Shown one piece after another: positions 7,566-16,160 of a DNA stretch of 64,000 nt (positions are counted from its first letter, which is position 1; every line of letters begins with the position of its first letter). The stretch covers positions 3,100,001-3,164,000 of the forward strand of contig NZ_CP108002.1 in the NCBI RefSeq assembly GCF_041435055.1. Direction: 5' to 3'. The DNA comes from Streptomyces sp. NBC_00341 (GTDB lineage: Bacteria; Actinomycetota; Actinomycetes; Streptomycetales; Streptomycetaceae). The notes beneath the pieces were generated by a model. The model was given only the letters and a program-made list of their open reading frames with translations. It had not been told where the DNA came from and ran no database searches. The translations under genes and the position numbers were made by a program.

Positions 7566-9193
7566 CCGGCCACCTGCCCCGACGCGGGGACCGCCGGGGG
7601 AGCCTTGACGCCGAGCAGACGGGCGGCTCGGTCGACCGTGGTGTCCGGTGCTGTCAGTTCGGCCCAGTTCTTCTTGATCACCGTCGCGTTGGCCCGTGAC
7701 GGGCGGTCAATGAGGTCGAAGGCGAAGTCGGCGGCGCGGGGCTCGAAGGAGAGTCCCGCTCCCGAGTTGAGCAGGGGCAGGCTGATCCCGCCGCCGAAGG
7801 TGCGTTCCCGTGTGGAGCGCAGCGCCTCCTGGGTGCCGGGGGTGGCCTTGCCCGCCAGCCACAGCACCAGCGTGGCCCGAGCACCGCAGACCATGGTCAG
7901 CCGCGGCCGGCCGGGGACATCGCCGGTGACGGCGCGGTAGGCGAAGCCCGTCGCGAACTCGACGACGGCGTCGCTCCTGCGGTCGCCGCCGGCCGCGCCG
8001 TCACTCCAGTCCGTGCCGACCGTCACCGCCTTCGGCGTGCCGGCCCGGCTGTCGTCGGCGGCCCACTCCGTCAGCGGCGGGGGCTGTCCGTCGCTGCTCG
8101 CGCCCCCCGGCGGGAAGATCCGCTGCCGGATCGTGTACGGCGCACCGGCCACCTCGCCGGGCGCGTACGCGAGGACGCCCCTGGCGACCTTCGCCCACTG
8201 CGTCGTCCACGGGGCGAACTCGGGAAACGCGCAGAGGGTGAGGCCGTTCCCCTTCGTGCACCGTTGGTGCGCGGCCGGATGGTCGGTGTACGCGCTCACC
8301 TGGTCCGTGTCCGCGGCGGAGAGCCCGCGGGTCTGGGTGAATCCGGCGACGAGTGCTGCCGCCAGCGCCAGCGCGGTCGTCGCCTTGAGCGCCGTTCCGC
8401 GTCCGCCGGCCCGCAGCACGGCGGTCGCACCGAGCAGCACCACGAGGGCCGCCAGCCAGGCCAGATGGGCGGCCGCTGGACGATGCACCAGGGCCGCCGG
8501 GAGCGGAGCGGCGTTCTCGTTCTCGAAGGCCAGAAGTCCGAACCAACGCCACGAGGCACTCGTGTTGACCGCTCCCGCGAAGGTCAGCATGCCGAGCCCG
8601 ACGACGGCCATGGGGGCAACGGCCGCCGATGTGACGAGCGTTGACAGCAGCACTCCGACCACACCGGCCAGAAGTACGCAGGCAGGCCCGGCCAGGACGT
8701 CCCAGGGGCGCACCTCGCCCACCGCCCCGGAACGCCCGGCCAGGTATCCCATCCGACCCGCCGTCAGCAGGAGCGCGAGCAACGCGGCGGGCAGCAGCGA
8801 CAGCAGGTGCGCACAGATCCGCCGGGACCGGCCGACGACCAGCACGTCGTACATCGGCTCGGTCATGTTGCGGTGCGAGCGCAGAACCCCCTGGTTGGCG
8901 GCCAGCAGCACCCCGGCGGCCAGCAGCAGGAGCGGCAGGTGGACGGACCAGGACTCGTCCTGGAGCACGGGGTAGGCGTGGGCGGCGCCCCCCGGGACCA
9001 GGTCGTAGATCCAGAACGCCGCGTAGAGCACGACGGCCGCCAGGAACGCCGGGTGCCGCAGCAGGAGCCTGGACTCGGTTCCGGCCAGCACCGGAACGGC
9101 CGGCCGGCCGCGCGATCCCCGGCCGGGGGCCGGCAGCGACGTGCCCGTCCGGCGGGCGTCGTCGTCGGTGGTGGTGGTGGTCGAGAACGTCAT
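7559..9193 (-). CDS. ABC transporter permease with large extracytoplasmic domain
   Basis: A 544-residue membrane protein. After a cytoplasmic N-terminus it has about six spans in residues 40-260 (FLAAVVLYAAFWIYDLV, LLLLAAGVLLAANQGVL, the SRRICAHLLSLLPAALLALLLTAG region, VLLAGVVGVLLSTLVTSAAVAPMAVVGLGMLTF). After a last span near residue 270 there is a hydrophilic domain of about 260 residues with paired cysteines (RCTKGNGLTLCAFPEF) that should lie outside. The GTG/ATG region at 9193 overlaps the ATPase stop by 4 bp. It presumably forms the channel with the ATPase encoded at 9190-10068. The cargo is unknown; the ECF sigma/anti-sigma pair just upstream suggests envelope-stress control. Confidence 0.82.
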   Translation of the reverse strand: MTFSTTTTTDDDARRTGTSLPAPGRGSRGRPAVPVLAGTESRLLLRHPAFLAAVVLYAAFWIYDLVPGGAAHAYPVLQDESWSVHLPLLLLAAGVLLAANQGVLRSHRNMTEPMYDVLVVGRSRRICAHLLSLLPAALLALLLTAGRMGYLAGRSGAVGEVRPWDVLAGPACVLLAGVVGVLLSTLVTSAAVAPMAVVGLGMLTFAGAVNTSASWRWFGLLAFENENAAPLPAALVHRPAAAHLAWLAALVVLLGATAVLRAGGRGTALKATTALALAAALVAGFTQTRGLSAADTDQVSAYTDHPAAHQRCTKGNGLTLCAFPEFAPWTTQWAKVARGVLAYAPGEVAGAPYTIRQRIFPPGGASSDGQPPPLTEWAADDSRAGTPKAVTVGTDWSDGAAGGDRRSDAVVEFATGFAYRAVTGDVPGRPRLTMVCGARATLVLWLAGKATPGTQEALRSTRERTFGGGISLPLLNSGAGLSFEPRAADFAFDLIDRPSRANATVIKKNWAELTAPDTTVDRAARLLGVKAPPAVPASGQVAGC

Positions 9194-10068
9194 CGCCGGG
9201 CTCCCTGATCCGTCATGGGCGTGCCGTCGAGCAGCAGCAGGTATCCGTCCTCCAGAGCGGGCGGAATCGGTTCGGCCCCCGGGGGCGGACTGCCGATGTT
9301 CCGGAAGGTGCCCTCGCCCGTCCGCCAGCCGGCGACAGCGCTGTTGTCCTTCTCGCCGCTCAGCCAGACCCGGCCGGCGGCGACCGCGATCAGGTCCGAG
9401 GGCACTCCCTCGAACCTCACCACGCCCTGGTCGAGCACGATCACCCGTCGGCAGAGCGCGGAGACGTCTTCCGTCTGGTGGGTCGAGAGCAGGACCGTCC
9501 GTCCTTCGCCGAGATCGGCGATGACCTCCCGGAACCTCAGGCGCTGCTCCGGGTCCAGGCCGACCGTCGGCTCGTCGAGGATGAGCAGGTCGGGGTCGCC
9601 GATGAGCGCGGCGGCCAGCGCCACCCGCTGGCGCATCCCACCGGACAGTGCCTTGATGCGCTTGCCGCGCTGGTCGGAGAGCCCGACCGCTTCCAGAACC
9701 CTGAGCACTTCGCTGCGCCTGGCCTTGGTCTCCGTCACCTCCTTGAGGATCGCGACGTAGTCGACGAAGTCCATTGCCGTGAAGTGGGGATGGAATCCGG
9801 GGTCCTGCGGCAGGTAGCCGAGACGGCGCCGGACGGCAAGCTTCCCCGCAGCCGTCGTCGGGTCCTCGCCGAGGACGGACAGCTCTCCCCGGTCTGCGGA
9901 GATGGCTGTGGCCAGGACCCGCAGGAGCGTCGTCTTGCCCGCTCCGTTCGGCCCCAGGAGTCCCGTCACGCCCGGCTGCAACCGGAATGACGCACGGTCG
10001 AGGGCGGCTCTGCCCCGGTAACTCACCGACACGTCACGGACGTCCACCGGACTTGCCTGCTCAGACAT
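9190..10068 (-). CDS. ABC transporter ATP-binding protein
   Basis: A 292-residue nucleotide-binding subunit. Walker A is GPNGAGKTT at residues 39-47, the Q-loop lies in GYLPQDPGFHP, the signature is LSGGMRQRV, Walker B is DLLILDEPTVGLD, and the H-loop is STHQTED. The C-terminal ~80 residues are an added regulatory region seen in ABC-2 exporters. The ATG at 10068 has AGGGGA 5-6 bp upstream; an ATG 18 bp earlier lies within the run-in to a tandem repeat and has no ribosome site. It is translationally coupled to the permease downstream. The 15-bp tandem repeat at 10093-10190 forms its leader region. Confidence 0.92.
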   Translation of the reverse strand: MSEQASPVDVRDVSVSYRGRAALDRASFRLQPGVTGLLGPNGAGKTTLLRVLATAISADRGELSVLGEDPTTAAGKLAVRRRLGYLPQDPGFHPHFTAMDFVDYVAILKEVTETKARRSEVLRVLEAVGLSDQRGKRIKALSGGMRQRVALAAALIGDPDLLILDEPTVGLDPEQRLRFREVIADLGEGRTVLLSTHQTEDVSALCRRVIVLDQGVVRFEGVPSDLIAVAAGRVWLSGEKDNSAVAGWRTGEGTFRNIGSPPPGAEPIPPALEDGYLLLLDGTPMTDQGARR

Positions 10069-10092
10069 CGGTCCCCTGCCTCGCATTCGTAA

Positions 10093-10190
10093 GCTTCGTA
10101 TTCACATGCTTCGTATTCGTGCGCTTCGTATTCGTGCGCTTCGTATTCGTGTGCTTCGTATTCGTGCGCTTCGTATTCGTGCGCTTCGTA
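10093..10190. repeat. 15-bp tandem repeat array in the ABC operon leader
   Basis: The 8-mer GCTTCGTA recurs exactly every 15 bp at 10093, 10108, 10123, 10138, 10153, 10168 and 10183. The consensus unit is GCTTCGTATTCGTGC. The second half varies slightly (TTCACAT, TTCGTGT). The array fills the space between the anti-sigma gene stop (10243) and the ABC ATPase start (10068). Because the unit is divisible by three, it is open in several frames (YEAHE repeats on the minus strand), but there is no ribosome site for it. Confidence 0.92.
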
Positions 10191-10242
10191 GCTGATCGAA
10201 AGGGGTGCGGCCGGGCGGAACACCGCGAGGCGACGGCCCGGC

Positions 10243-11208
10243 TCACAGGGCCAGTCCATTCGGGCGCCGGCCTCGCACGGCGTGCTCGAACCGGTGCCGC
10301 TGAGCGGCGATGAACACGGCACAGGCCAGCGCCAGGCACGCGGCCACGGCCTGCCCCGGAACGGTGAGTAGTACGGAATGCCGGACGCCGTCCCCCATGG
10401 CCAGGACCGACACCACGAGCCACCCGGCGCCCGTCGCGCGAGCGGCGACGAGGGGGTCGAAGAAGGCGGACAGCGCAAGCGTCAGCGCGGTCACCGCGAG
10501 CGACGGGGCCAGCCAGCCGAAGACAGCCGCTCCCTGCTCCGGCAGCGCGAGCGTGACCAGCGCGCTGACAGCGGTGCTCGCGACCAGCACGGTCGTACTG
10601 CGGAACAGGATCAGCCGCAGGGCCTGGGTCGGCATGACGAGGCCCAGCTCGTGCATCGGGTCGAAGGCGGGACCGTACGACACCGCTACACCGGCCGCCG
10701 GAATCAGCGGCGCCACCATGAGGAGGAGGACGGCGGAGGCACCGGGGGACAGCCGGGCCGCGATCACCGTGAAGAGCAGCGTCACCAACGACGCACCGAT
10801 CCAGGACCGGCGCAGGACCGGCGTCGCCATCGCCAGCCGCGCCAGGTGCTCGGGAGCCCCGAGAGACACGATGGCGCGTTCCGCGAGGCTCTGGGAGGGC
10901 ACGTCCACAGCGAACGAGAGCCGCTGCCAGCCGGCATCCGTGGCCTCGGGCGGTGTCACCGCGCCGAGGGCCGTCCGGCAGACCGCGCATCGGTCGAGGT
11001 GCCGTTCGACTGGTGCACACCGCTCCACGGGCAGCACCCCCTGGGCATAGGACGCGATAAGCCCCTGTTCGAGGTGGCCCCCCTCAGGCCCGACCGACGT
11101 GTCCGGCGTATCCGGCGTGTCCGGCGTGTCCGGTCCCGCTCCTGGGGCTGGGGACGGAGAGGGGTTCGTCGGGTACGGAGGAGGGTTCGTCGGGTACGGA
11201 GCGCTCAT
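10243..11208 (-). CDS. Zinc-finger anti-sigma factor with multispan membrane domain
   Basis: A 321-residue protein. The proline-rich N-terminus (PYPTNPPPYPTNP, then four PDT repeats) precedes a ZAS-type zinc motif, H-x3-C-x2-C, in ERHLDRCAVC at about residues 68-77. After it come about six membrane segments (SWIGASLVTLLFTVIAARL, AVLLLMVAPLIPAAGVAVSY, TTVLVASTAVSALVTLAL, ACLALACAVFIAA). The start ATG overlaps the sigma gene stop by 4 bp (ATGA). It should bind and inhibit the sigma factor encoded upstream until a membrane signal releases it. The ABC operon follows on the same strand and is a plausible target. Confidence 0.85.
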   Translation of the reverse strand: MSAPYPTNPPPYPTNPSPSPAPGAGPDTPDTPDTPDTSVGPEGGHLEQGLIASYAQGVLPVERCAPVERHLDRCAVCRTALGAVTPPEATDAGWQRLSFAVDVPSQSLAERAIVSLGAPEHLARLAMATPVLRRSWIGASLVTLLFTVIAARLSPGASAVLLLMVAPLIPAAGVAVSYGPAFDPMHELGLVMPTQALRLILFRSTTVLVASTAVSALVTLALPEQGAAVFGWLAPSLAVTALTLALSAFFDPLVAARATGAGWLVVSVLAMGDGVRHSVLLTVPGQAVAACLALACAVFIAAQRHRFEHAVRGRRPNGLAL

Positions 11209-11768
11209 GCCAGTTCCTCCCGCAGCCGCCTCCGCGCCCGGCTGGCCCGTGTCTTGACCGTTCCCTCCGGGATCTGCAACACCACCGACGCCTCCCTTGT
11301 TGTCAGGCCTTCGAGCACCGTGACGGCGAGAACCTCCCGCAGGTCGTTCGGCAGCCGGCCGATCGCCGCGCCGAGGTCGCCGTGCGCGACACCTTCGAGC
11401 ACCACTTCCTCGGCCGACGGTGCCCGGTTGCCCCGCATGCCCATGCGCGCGAGCAGCGCCTGAAGCCGCTGCCGTGACCCGCTCCCGCGCCCCGCGTCCG
11501 CCAGCCGACGGCTGCAGATCCTCCACAGCCAGCCCGCCACATCCGCGTCCTCGTGATGCCGGAAGCGGGACGCACCCCGCCAGACGCTGACGAACGTCTC
11601 CTGCACGATGTCCTGCACCAACTCCGCGTCGGCACAGCGATACCGCAACCTGGCCGTCAGCCAGGGCGCGTAGTGGCGGTAGAGCGACTCGAACGCCGCC
11701 CGGTCACCGTCCGCCACGGCACGCAGCAGCAGCGCGTGCTCCTCGGCCCGTTCCATCTCACTCACCAC
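11205..11768 (-). CDS. ECF-family RNA polymerase sigma factor
   Basis: A 187-residue sigma factor with region 2 (FESLYRHYAPWLTARLRYRCADAELVQDIVQETFVSVWRGASRFRHHEDADVAGWLWRICSRRLAD) and region 4 (IGRLPNDLREVLAVTVLEGLTTREASVVLQIPEGTVKTRASRARRRLREEL). A linker of about 45 residues separates them. There are two tandem GTG codons (11768, 11765) and an ATG 12 bp downstream; an AAGGGG sits very close to the first GTG, so the true start could be any of these. It is coupled to its anti-sigma gene by ATGA. Its regulon is unknown. Confidence 0.92.
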   Translation of the reverse strand: MVSEMERAEEHALLLRAVADGDRAAFESLYRHYAPWLTARLRYRCADAELVQDIVQETFVSVWRGASRFRHHEDADVAGWLWRICSRRLADAGRGSGSRQRLQALLARMGMRGNRAPSAEEVVLEGVAHGDLGAAIGRLPNDLREVLAVTVLEGLTTREASVVLQIPEGTVKTRASRARRRLREELA

Positions 11769-12109
11769 ACCCCTTGGATCGTCACCACACCCTCCAACGG
11801 TTCACGCTCAGCCCAACTATTTCTGCGGTTCTTTCGGCCGCACCCCGCCCAATACATCTCGGCCAAGATCGCGATATTCGGAGCGAGGACTTTCATTTGT
11901 GCGCACCTGTCACCCAATTCACCTATCAACCGAAGGCAAGAACCGGAATGACCACCCATCAAATTCCTTACACAGCAATGAATTTGCGCCAACACCAAAC
12001 GAATCCCGCCCGATTCCCCGGGACCGGCCCCAGCCACTTCGACCCCAAGTAGCGTCTCCACCGTCGAATAACACCTGTGTTCGACAAATCGCGAGAAAGG
12101 TACGTCACC
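11769..12109. other. AT-richer divergent promoter region
   Basis: About 340 bp with no credible gene between the sigma factor and the secreted protein. It is visibly richer in A/T than its surroundings. A near-palindrome at 12063-12085 (arms GTCGAATA and TGTTCGAC, one G-U pair) lies 25 bp before the secreted protein ATG and may be an operator or leader hairpin. No confident -35/-10 pair was found. Confidence 0.5.
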
Positions 12110-12418
12110 ATGCAGTTATCCACGTCCGCGGTCAAGCGAACCGCGGCGGTTCTGGGAGCCACCGCACTGCTCGGCGGAAGCGTTGCCGTGGGGACGGCGA
12201 GCGCCGCCAACGCCCCCTCGTGCGTCTCGTTCAAGAGCACCAGCAGCTGGGCCACTCACACCACGCGGGCGACCAACAACTGCTCCTCCAGCGTGCGGAT
12301 CCGCTTCAACTGGTCGAACCACGTCGACGGCCCGTGCACCACGATCGGCGCCCGCGGCGGATGGCACTCGGAGACCGTGGCCATCACGGCGTCCTTCCAG
12401 GGCGCCTACACCTGCTGA
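12110..12418 (+). CDS. Small secreted four-cysteine protein, tendamistat-like cysteine pattern
   Basis: A 102-residue preprotein. The Sec signal peptide runs to about residue 32 (basic VKR, hydrophobic core, cleavage after TASA). The mature ~70 residues contain exactly four cysteines: C38, C58, C76 and the C-terminal C102. Spacings of 20, 18 and 26 resemble the 16/18/28 of the tendamistat-type alpha-amylase inhibitors. The local contexts also agree (APSCV at the first Cys, a Trp shortly after, N-x-C at the second). The W-R-Y inhibitory triad is absent. A GAGAAAGG ribosome site precedes the ATG. The fold assignment is inference; amylase inhibition is not supported. Confidence 0.8.
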   Translation: MQLSTSAVKRTAAVLGATALLGGSVAVGTASAANAPSCVSFKSTSSWATHTTRATNNCSSSVRIRFNWSNHVDGPCTTIGARGGWHSETVAITASFQGAYTC

Positions 12419-12719
12419 CGCGGGACGAAGGGCAGCGGACCCGGCACGTTCTCCGCCGCGCCGATGCCCTGCCGACAGCCTGGCCGTCCTCGGTGACCGG
12501 CTCCCCCGCGGGGGAGTGAGCGGGCCACCACCTTCGAGGAGCCGGCCGGCCTGCGAGGCCCGTCTGTATGAGCGGAACGGCAGGCGGGGTGGCCGAGGAG
12601 CAAGCCCCTCGGCCACCCCGCCTGCCTCACACCCACCGGTCTCACGTCGCGCGCGGCACCGGCACGCACCGCTCGTGGGCAGGACTCGTGGGCAGGACAG
12701 CGCGCCTCACCTCAGCGCC
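12419..12719. other. Convergent intergenic region with hairpins
   Basis: Between the secreted protein and the convergent sortase. CTCCCCCGCGGGGGAG near 12503-12518 is a perfect palindrome, and a much longer hairpin follows at 12580-12625. A duplicated CTCGTGGGCAGGAC lies near 12672-12697. No gene is supported. Confidence 0.55.
12580..12625. terminator. Strong bidirectional terminator
   Basis: A perfect 19-bp stem (12580-12598 paired with 12607-12625) with an 8-nt loop sits between two convergent genes. Its length and symmetry suit termination in both directions. Confidence 0.8.
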
Positions 12720-13529
12720 TCAGCTACCCCGCACATCCGTCAGCTTCCCCCACACCACCAGCCGGTAACGGGAGGTGAACTCGGGCGTGCACGTCGTCAA
12801 CGTCACATAGGACCCGGCGGTCCGATAGCCCACGTACGGCTTCACGTTGCTGCGCGGCACGGCGGCCACCACCCCGCCGTCCCCGGCACCGGTCTGCGGG
12901 AGGATCTTGTCGACGGTGTACGTGTAGACGGCGTCCCGGGTCTCGACGGTGATCCGGTCACCGGAGCGCAGCCGGTTGATGTAGCGGAACGGTTCGCCGT
13001 GGGTGTTGCGGTGCCCGGCGAGCGCGAAGTTCCCGGAGGCGCCGGGCTGCGCGGTGCCCGGGTAGTGCCCGGCGTACCCCTTGTCCAGGACATCGCGCTT
13101 GCTGACGCCCTGGGCGACGGGCGCGGTCAGCCCGAGACGCGGGATGCGGATGACGGCGTACGCCTGGGACCGGCGGGGCGCGGCAACGGCGGCCGGGGCC
13201 GCGCCCCGGCCCTTCGTATCGCCCGTCTCCCCCGTGGACACGGCGGGACTGTCGTCCGCAGGCGCCTCGGGCACCACCGACGGCGACGGCTCGGGGGCCG
13301 GCTCCCCCCAGTCGCGCTGGAGGGCGTGCACGGTGTCGGCGGCCTCCGCACGGGCCTGCCGGTTGGTCCACCACAGCTGATGGGCGACGAGCAGCAGCAG
13401 AACGACGCCGAGGGTCACCACCATTTCGGCACTCGTCCACAGCCCGCGCACAGCGGCCCGCCGCCCCCGCGAGTTCCGCTGCACCACCACCGGTATCCGC
13501 TCACGTATCCGCTGACGCACGGCCCGCAC
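12720..13529 (-). CDS. Class E sortase
   Basis: A 269-residue membrane-anchored transpeptidase that attaches secreted proteins to the cell wall after cleaving LAxTG-type signals. It has a basic cytoplasmic tail, one N-terminal span (AEMVVTLGVVLLLLVAHQLWW), a Pro/Ala-rich linker, and the sortase beta-barrel. The catalytic His is in LAGHRNTHG, the Cys in VTLTTCTPEF, and the Arg follows in SRYRLVVWG. The TLTTC-TP signature is typical of SrtE. Start codons are GTG at 13529 or 13520; neither has a strong ribosome site. It is divergent from the SEC-C gene, and no LAxTG substrate gene is adjacent. Confidence 0.92.
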   Translation of the reverse strand: MRAVRQRIRERIPVVVQRNSRGRRAAVRGLWTSAEMVVTLGVVLLLLVAHQLWWTNRQARAEAADTVHALQRDWGEPAPEPSPSVVPEAPADDSPAVSTGETGDTKGRGAAPAAVAAPRRSQAYAVIRIPRLGLTAPVAQGVSKRDVLDKGYAGHYPGTAQPGASGNFALAGHRNTHGEPFRYINRLRSGDRITVETRDAVYTYTVDKILPQTGAGDGGVVAAVPRSNVKPYVGYRTAGSYVTLTTCTPEFTSRYRLVVWGKLTDVRGS

Positions 13530-13607
13530 GATAGGGCCAAGCCCCGTAACTCTCCAGAGCCCGAACAACTCTCCGTGCCGTGGCCCTACCGCAGTACGGT
13601 GTGGTTC

Positions 13608-14612
13608 ATGCGCCCCGACACGCCTGCCGACCACATCACCGAAGCCGAGCGCCTGCTGCGCACCGCGGCACGGTACCCGGAGGACCATGAGCCGCTGCTC
13701 CTCCAGGCCGCCGCCCATCTGGAGCTCGCCGGCGAGCGCGCCCGCGCCACGACGCTCTACGACGAACTGCTCAGCGCTCCCGGCACCGAGCACCCGCACC
13801 TGGTCAAGGCGCTCAACGCCGCCAACCTCTGGGAGTACGGGCACGAGGCCGAGGCCCGCGCGATCATCGACGGCATCCGCGCGGCGGGCCCGCTGGAGGC
13901 GGCTCCCTGGGAGATCGCGGCGGAGACCCTGGAGGCCCACGACGAGCTGGAGTCGGCCCACGACTACTTCTCCACGGCCCTCACCCTGCTGATCGCCCCG
14001 GGCGAGGAAGTCCCGTACGCCACCCAGTCGCTGCTGACCGGCCGCCACCGGGTCCGCCGGCTGATGGGTGTCCGGCACGACGCCTGGGACGAGCTGGCCG
14101 ACACCCTGCACACGGCGGCCGTCCCGCTGGACGAACTCCACGACCCGAAGCGGCTGTGGGCCCTGGGCTCCTCCGACCCGGGCGAGCTGCGCGCCGAGAT
14201 CACCCGCCTGCGCGCCGAACTCGGCACCTACCGCACCGCTCTCTCCCGCCCCTTCCCGGTGGCGGTGCTGCACTGGCCGCAGGCCGAGCTGGACGAGCTC
14301 CTCACCGCGTACCCGAGCCTCGGCAGCGAGTACGCCTCCCACCCGGACCACCTGGCCCGCCTGGAGGCGGCCCTGCGCGACCTCCATGCGACGGGCACCC
14401 CGAACCTCGGCATCGTGACCGGCACGGTCCCGTCGTACGAGGCGTTCGCCGCCTCGGAGGCCGCCTCCCCGGCCGACCCGGACCTGCTCCCCCAGTACGC
14501 CACCACCCTGGCGGCCCGGGGCCGCGCGGTCCCGTGGCCCCCGGCGAGGAGCGCGGCGTGCTGGTGCGGCACGGGGCGGTCGTACCGGGACTGCCACGGG
14601 GGCGCGCTGTAG
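13608..14612 (+). CDS. TPR-like protein with C-terminal SEC-C zinc motif
   Basis: A 334-residue soluble protein. The first ~190 residues are helical repeats resembling TPRs (HEPLLLQAAAHLELAGERARATTLYDELL, LVKALNAANLWEYGHEAEARAIIDGI, WEIAAETLEAHDELESAHDYFSTAL). The C-terminus carries a SEC-C type zinc knuckle, CWCGTGRSYRDCH, as in SecA. Such proteins are often called SEC-C domain proteins; the motif may bind SecB-like or ribosomal partners. The ATG at 13608 is used here; an in-frame GTG lies 9 bp upstream. It is followed 84 bp later by an acetyltransferase gene on the same strand. Confidence 0.85.
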   Translation: MRPDTPADHITEAERLLRTAARYPEDHEPLLLQAAAHLELAGERARATTLYDELLSAPGTEHPHLVKALNAANLWEYGHEAEARAIIDGIRAAGPLEAAPWEIAAETLEAHDELESAHDYFSTALTLLIAPGEEVPYATQSLLTGRHRVRRLMGVRHDAWDELADTLHTAAVPLDELHDPKRLWALGSSDPGELRAEITRLRAELGTYRTALSRPFPVAVLHWPQAELDELLTAYPSLGSEYASHPDHLARLEAALRDLHATGTPNLGIVTGTVPSYEAFAASEAASPADPDLLPQYATTLAARGRAVPWPPARSAACWCGTGRSYRDCHGGAL

Positions 14613-14695
14613 GGGCGCCTGCTCTGCCTGCCGCTCGCCGGGCCCCGCCCGAATACCGGATGCGGGGGCGGCGACCGCCCGGGTACGGTCCCGCC

Positions 14696-15184
14696 ATGCC
14701 CGAACTCCAGCGGCTGCGCGCCGACCACGCCCCGGCCCTCCTCACGTTCGAGCAGGAGAACCGCGCCTTCTTCACTGCCTCGATCTCGGACCGCGGCGAC
14801 GACTACTTCGCCCACTTCGCCGCCCGCCACGAGGCCCTGCTGGCCGCACAGGCGGCCGGCACCGACCACTTCCACCTCCTGGTGACGGAGGACGGCGAGG
14901 TGCTGGGCCGCTTCAACCTGATGGACGTGGCGGACGGCACGGCGGACCTGGGTTTCCGCCTGGCGGAGAAGGCGACGGGCCGCGGCCTGGCCACGGCGGC
15001 GGTCCACCAGATCTTCGAACTGAGCGCGACGACGTACGCCCTGACCTCGCTCCGCGCGTCGGCCGCCGTCACCAACACCGCCTCCCGCGCGGTCCTGATC
15101 CGGACGGGCTTCGTCCCCACGGGCGAGGAGGTACTGCTGAGCGGGAAGCGGGGCCTGGCGTACGTACGGGAGCTACCGGCGTAG
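14696..15184 (+). CDS. GNAT-family N-acetyltransferase
   Basis: A 162-residue RimJ/RimL-like acetyltransferase that uses acetyl-CoA. The acetyl-CoA loop is in DLGFRLAEKATGRGLATAAVHQIFE, close to the Q/R-x-x-G-x-G/A pattern, and the C-terminal SRAVLIRTGFVPTGEE is the usual N-x-x-S-x-x-V-L-x-K-x-G-F variant. The N-terminal MPELQRLRADHAPALLTFEQENRAFF is typical of amino-group acetylases acting on proteins or small amines. It is 83 bp downstream of the SEC-C gene. The acceptor substrate is unknown. Confidence 0.88.
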   Translation: MPELQRLRADHAPALLTFEQENRAFFTASISDRGDDYFAHFAARHEALLAAQAAGTDHFHLLVTEDGEVLGRFNLMDVADGTADLGFRLAEKATGRGLATAAVHQIFELSATTYALTSLRASAAVTNTASRAVLIRTGFVPTGEEVLLSGKRGLAYVRELPA

Positions 15185-15305
15185 CAGCACCATGAACCAG
15201 TAGGCAGCGCACGCAAGTTGACGCGCGTGGGCCGAGCCCGACGGGTCCCGGTCGAACCTGTCCAACAGGCCGAAACCGCCACCCGGTTGCCGTAAGAATG
15301 GGGCG

Positions 15306-16160
15306 ATGGCATCACCTGAGGCGATGACGACGGCCGACTACGTCCACGGGTACTCCGACCGCGAGGCGACCCGGCTCGGCGACCAGGCGGACACCTTGGC
15401 GGCCCTGCTGCACGCGGGCACGGCCTACCCGGCCGGCAGCCGGGTACTGGAGATCGGCTGCGGGGTCGGCGCCCAGACGGTCCACCTGGCCCAGGCCGCC
15501 CCGGAGGCCCGGATCACCGCGGTCGACCACTCCGCCGAATCCCTTTCACAGGCCCGCGCCCGTCTCGCGGACCACGCACCCGGGGCGGACGTGGAGTGGC
15601 ACCACGCCGACCTGTTCGACCTCCCCTTCTCCCCCGCGGAGTTCGACCACGTCTTCGTCTGCTTCGTCCTGGAACACCTGCCGGACCCCCGGCGGGCGCT
15701 GGCCGTACTCCGGCGCGTACTACGGCCCGGTGGCACCATCACCGTGGTCGAAGGGGATCACGGCTCCGCACTCTTCCACCCCGCCAGCACCCTGGCCCGA
15801 GCAGTGATCGACTGCCAGGTCCAACTGCAGTCGGCCGCCGGCGGAGACGCGTTGATCGGCCGGCAGTTACATCCACTGCTGGCCCGCGCCGGATACGCCG
15901 ACATCGTGGTCCGCCCCCGCACGGTGTACGCCGACCAGACCCGCCCCACCCTGGTCGACGGCTTCACCCGCAACACGTTCATCGCCATGGTCGAAGCGGT
16001 CCGGGACGAGGCACTGGCCGCCAACCTCATGACCGAGCCCGACTGGAACCAGGGCATCACGGACCTGCACCGCACGGCACTGGCCCACGGGACCTTCCAC
16101 TACACGTTCTTCAAGGCGGTCGCGGTGAACCCGGCGGGCAGTGTCGCCGCGGGCGGGTGA
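15306..16160 (+). CDS. Class I SAM-dependent methyltransferase
   Basis: A 284-residue methyltransferase. Motif I is VLEIGCGVGAQT (about residues 47-58), motif II acidic residue in ITAVDHS, motif III/IV DHVFVCFVLEHLPDP, and the post-IV LRPGGTITVVEGDHG. This matches the Methyltransf_11/25 group that methylates small metabolites. The C-terminal 100 residues form a cap (TLVDGFTRNTFIAMVEAVRDEA). Start is ATG at 15306, with a second in-frame ATG at 15324. It is the last conserved-looking gene before the accessory region. Substrate unknown. Confidence 0.88.
   Translation: MASPEAMTTADYVHGYSDREATRLGDQADTLAALLHAGTAYPAGSRVLEIGCGVGAQTVHLAQAAPEARITAVDHSAESLSQARARLADHAPGADVEWHHADLFDLPFSPAEFDHVFVCFVLEHLPDPRRALAVLRRVLRPGGTITVVEGDHGSALFHPASTLARAVIDCQVQLQSAAGGDALIGRQLHPLLARAGYADIVVRPRTVYADQTRPTLVDGFTRNTFIAMVEAVRDEALAANLMTEPDWNQGITDLHRTALAHGTFHYTFFKAVAVNPAGSVAAGG

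Noticed and set aside
10093..10190. CRISPR array
   Set aside because: The units are 15-bp head-to-tail repeats with no unique spacers and no cas genes.
12110..12418. Alpha-amylase inhibitor
   Set aside because: The W-R-Y triad needed for inhibition is absent, so only the cysteine pattern is retained as a clue.
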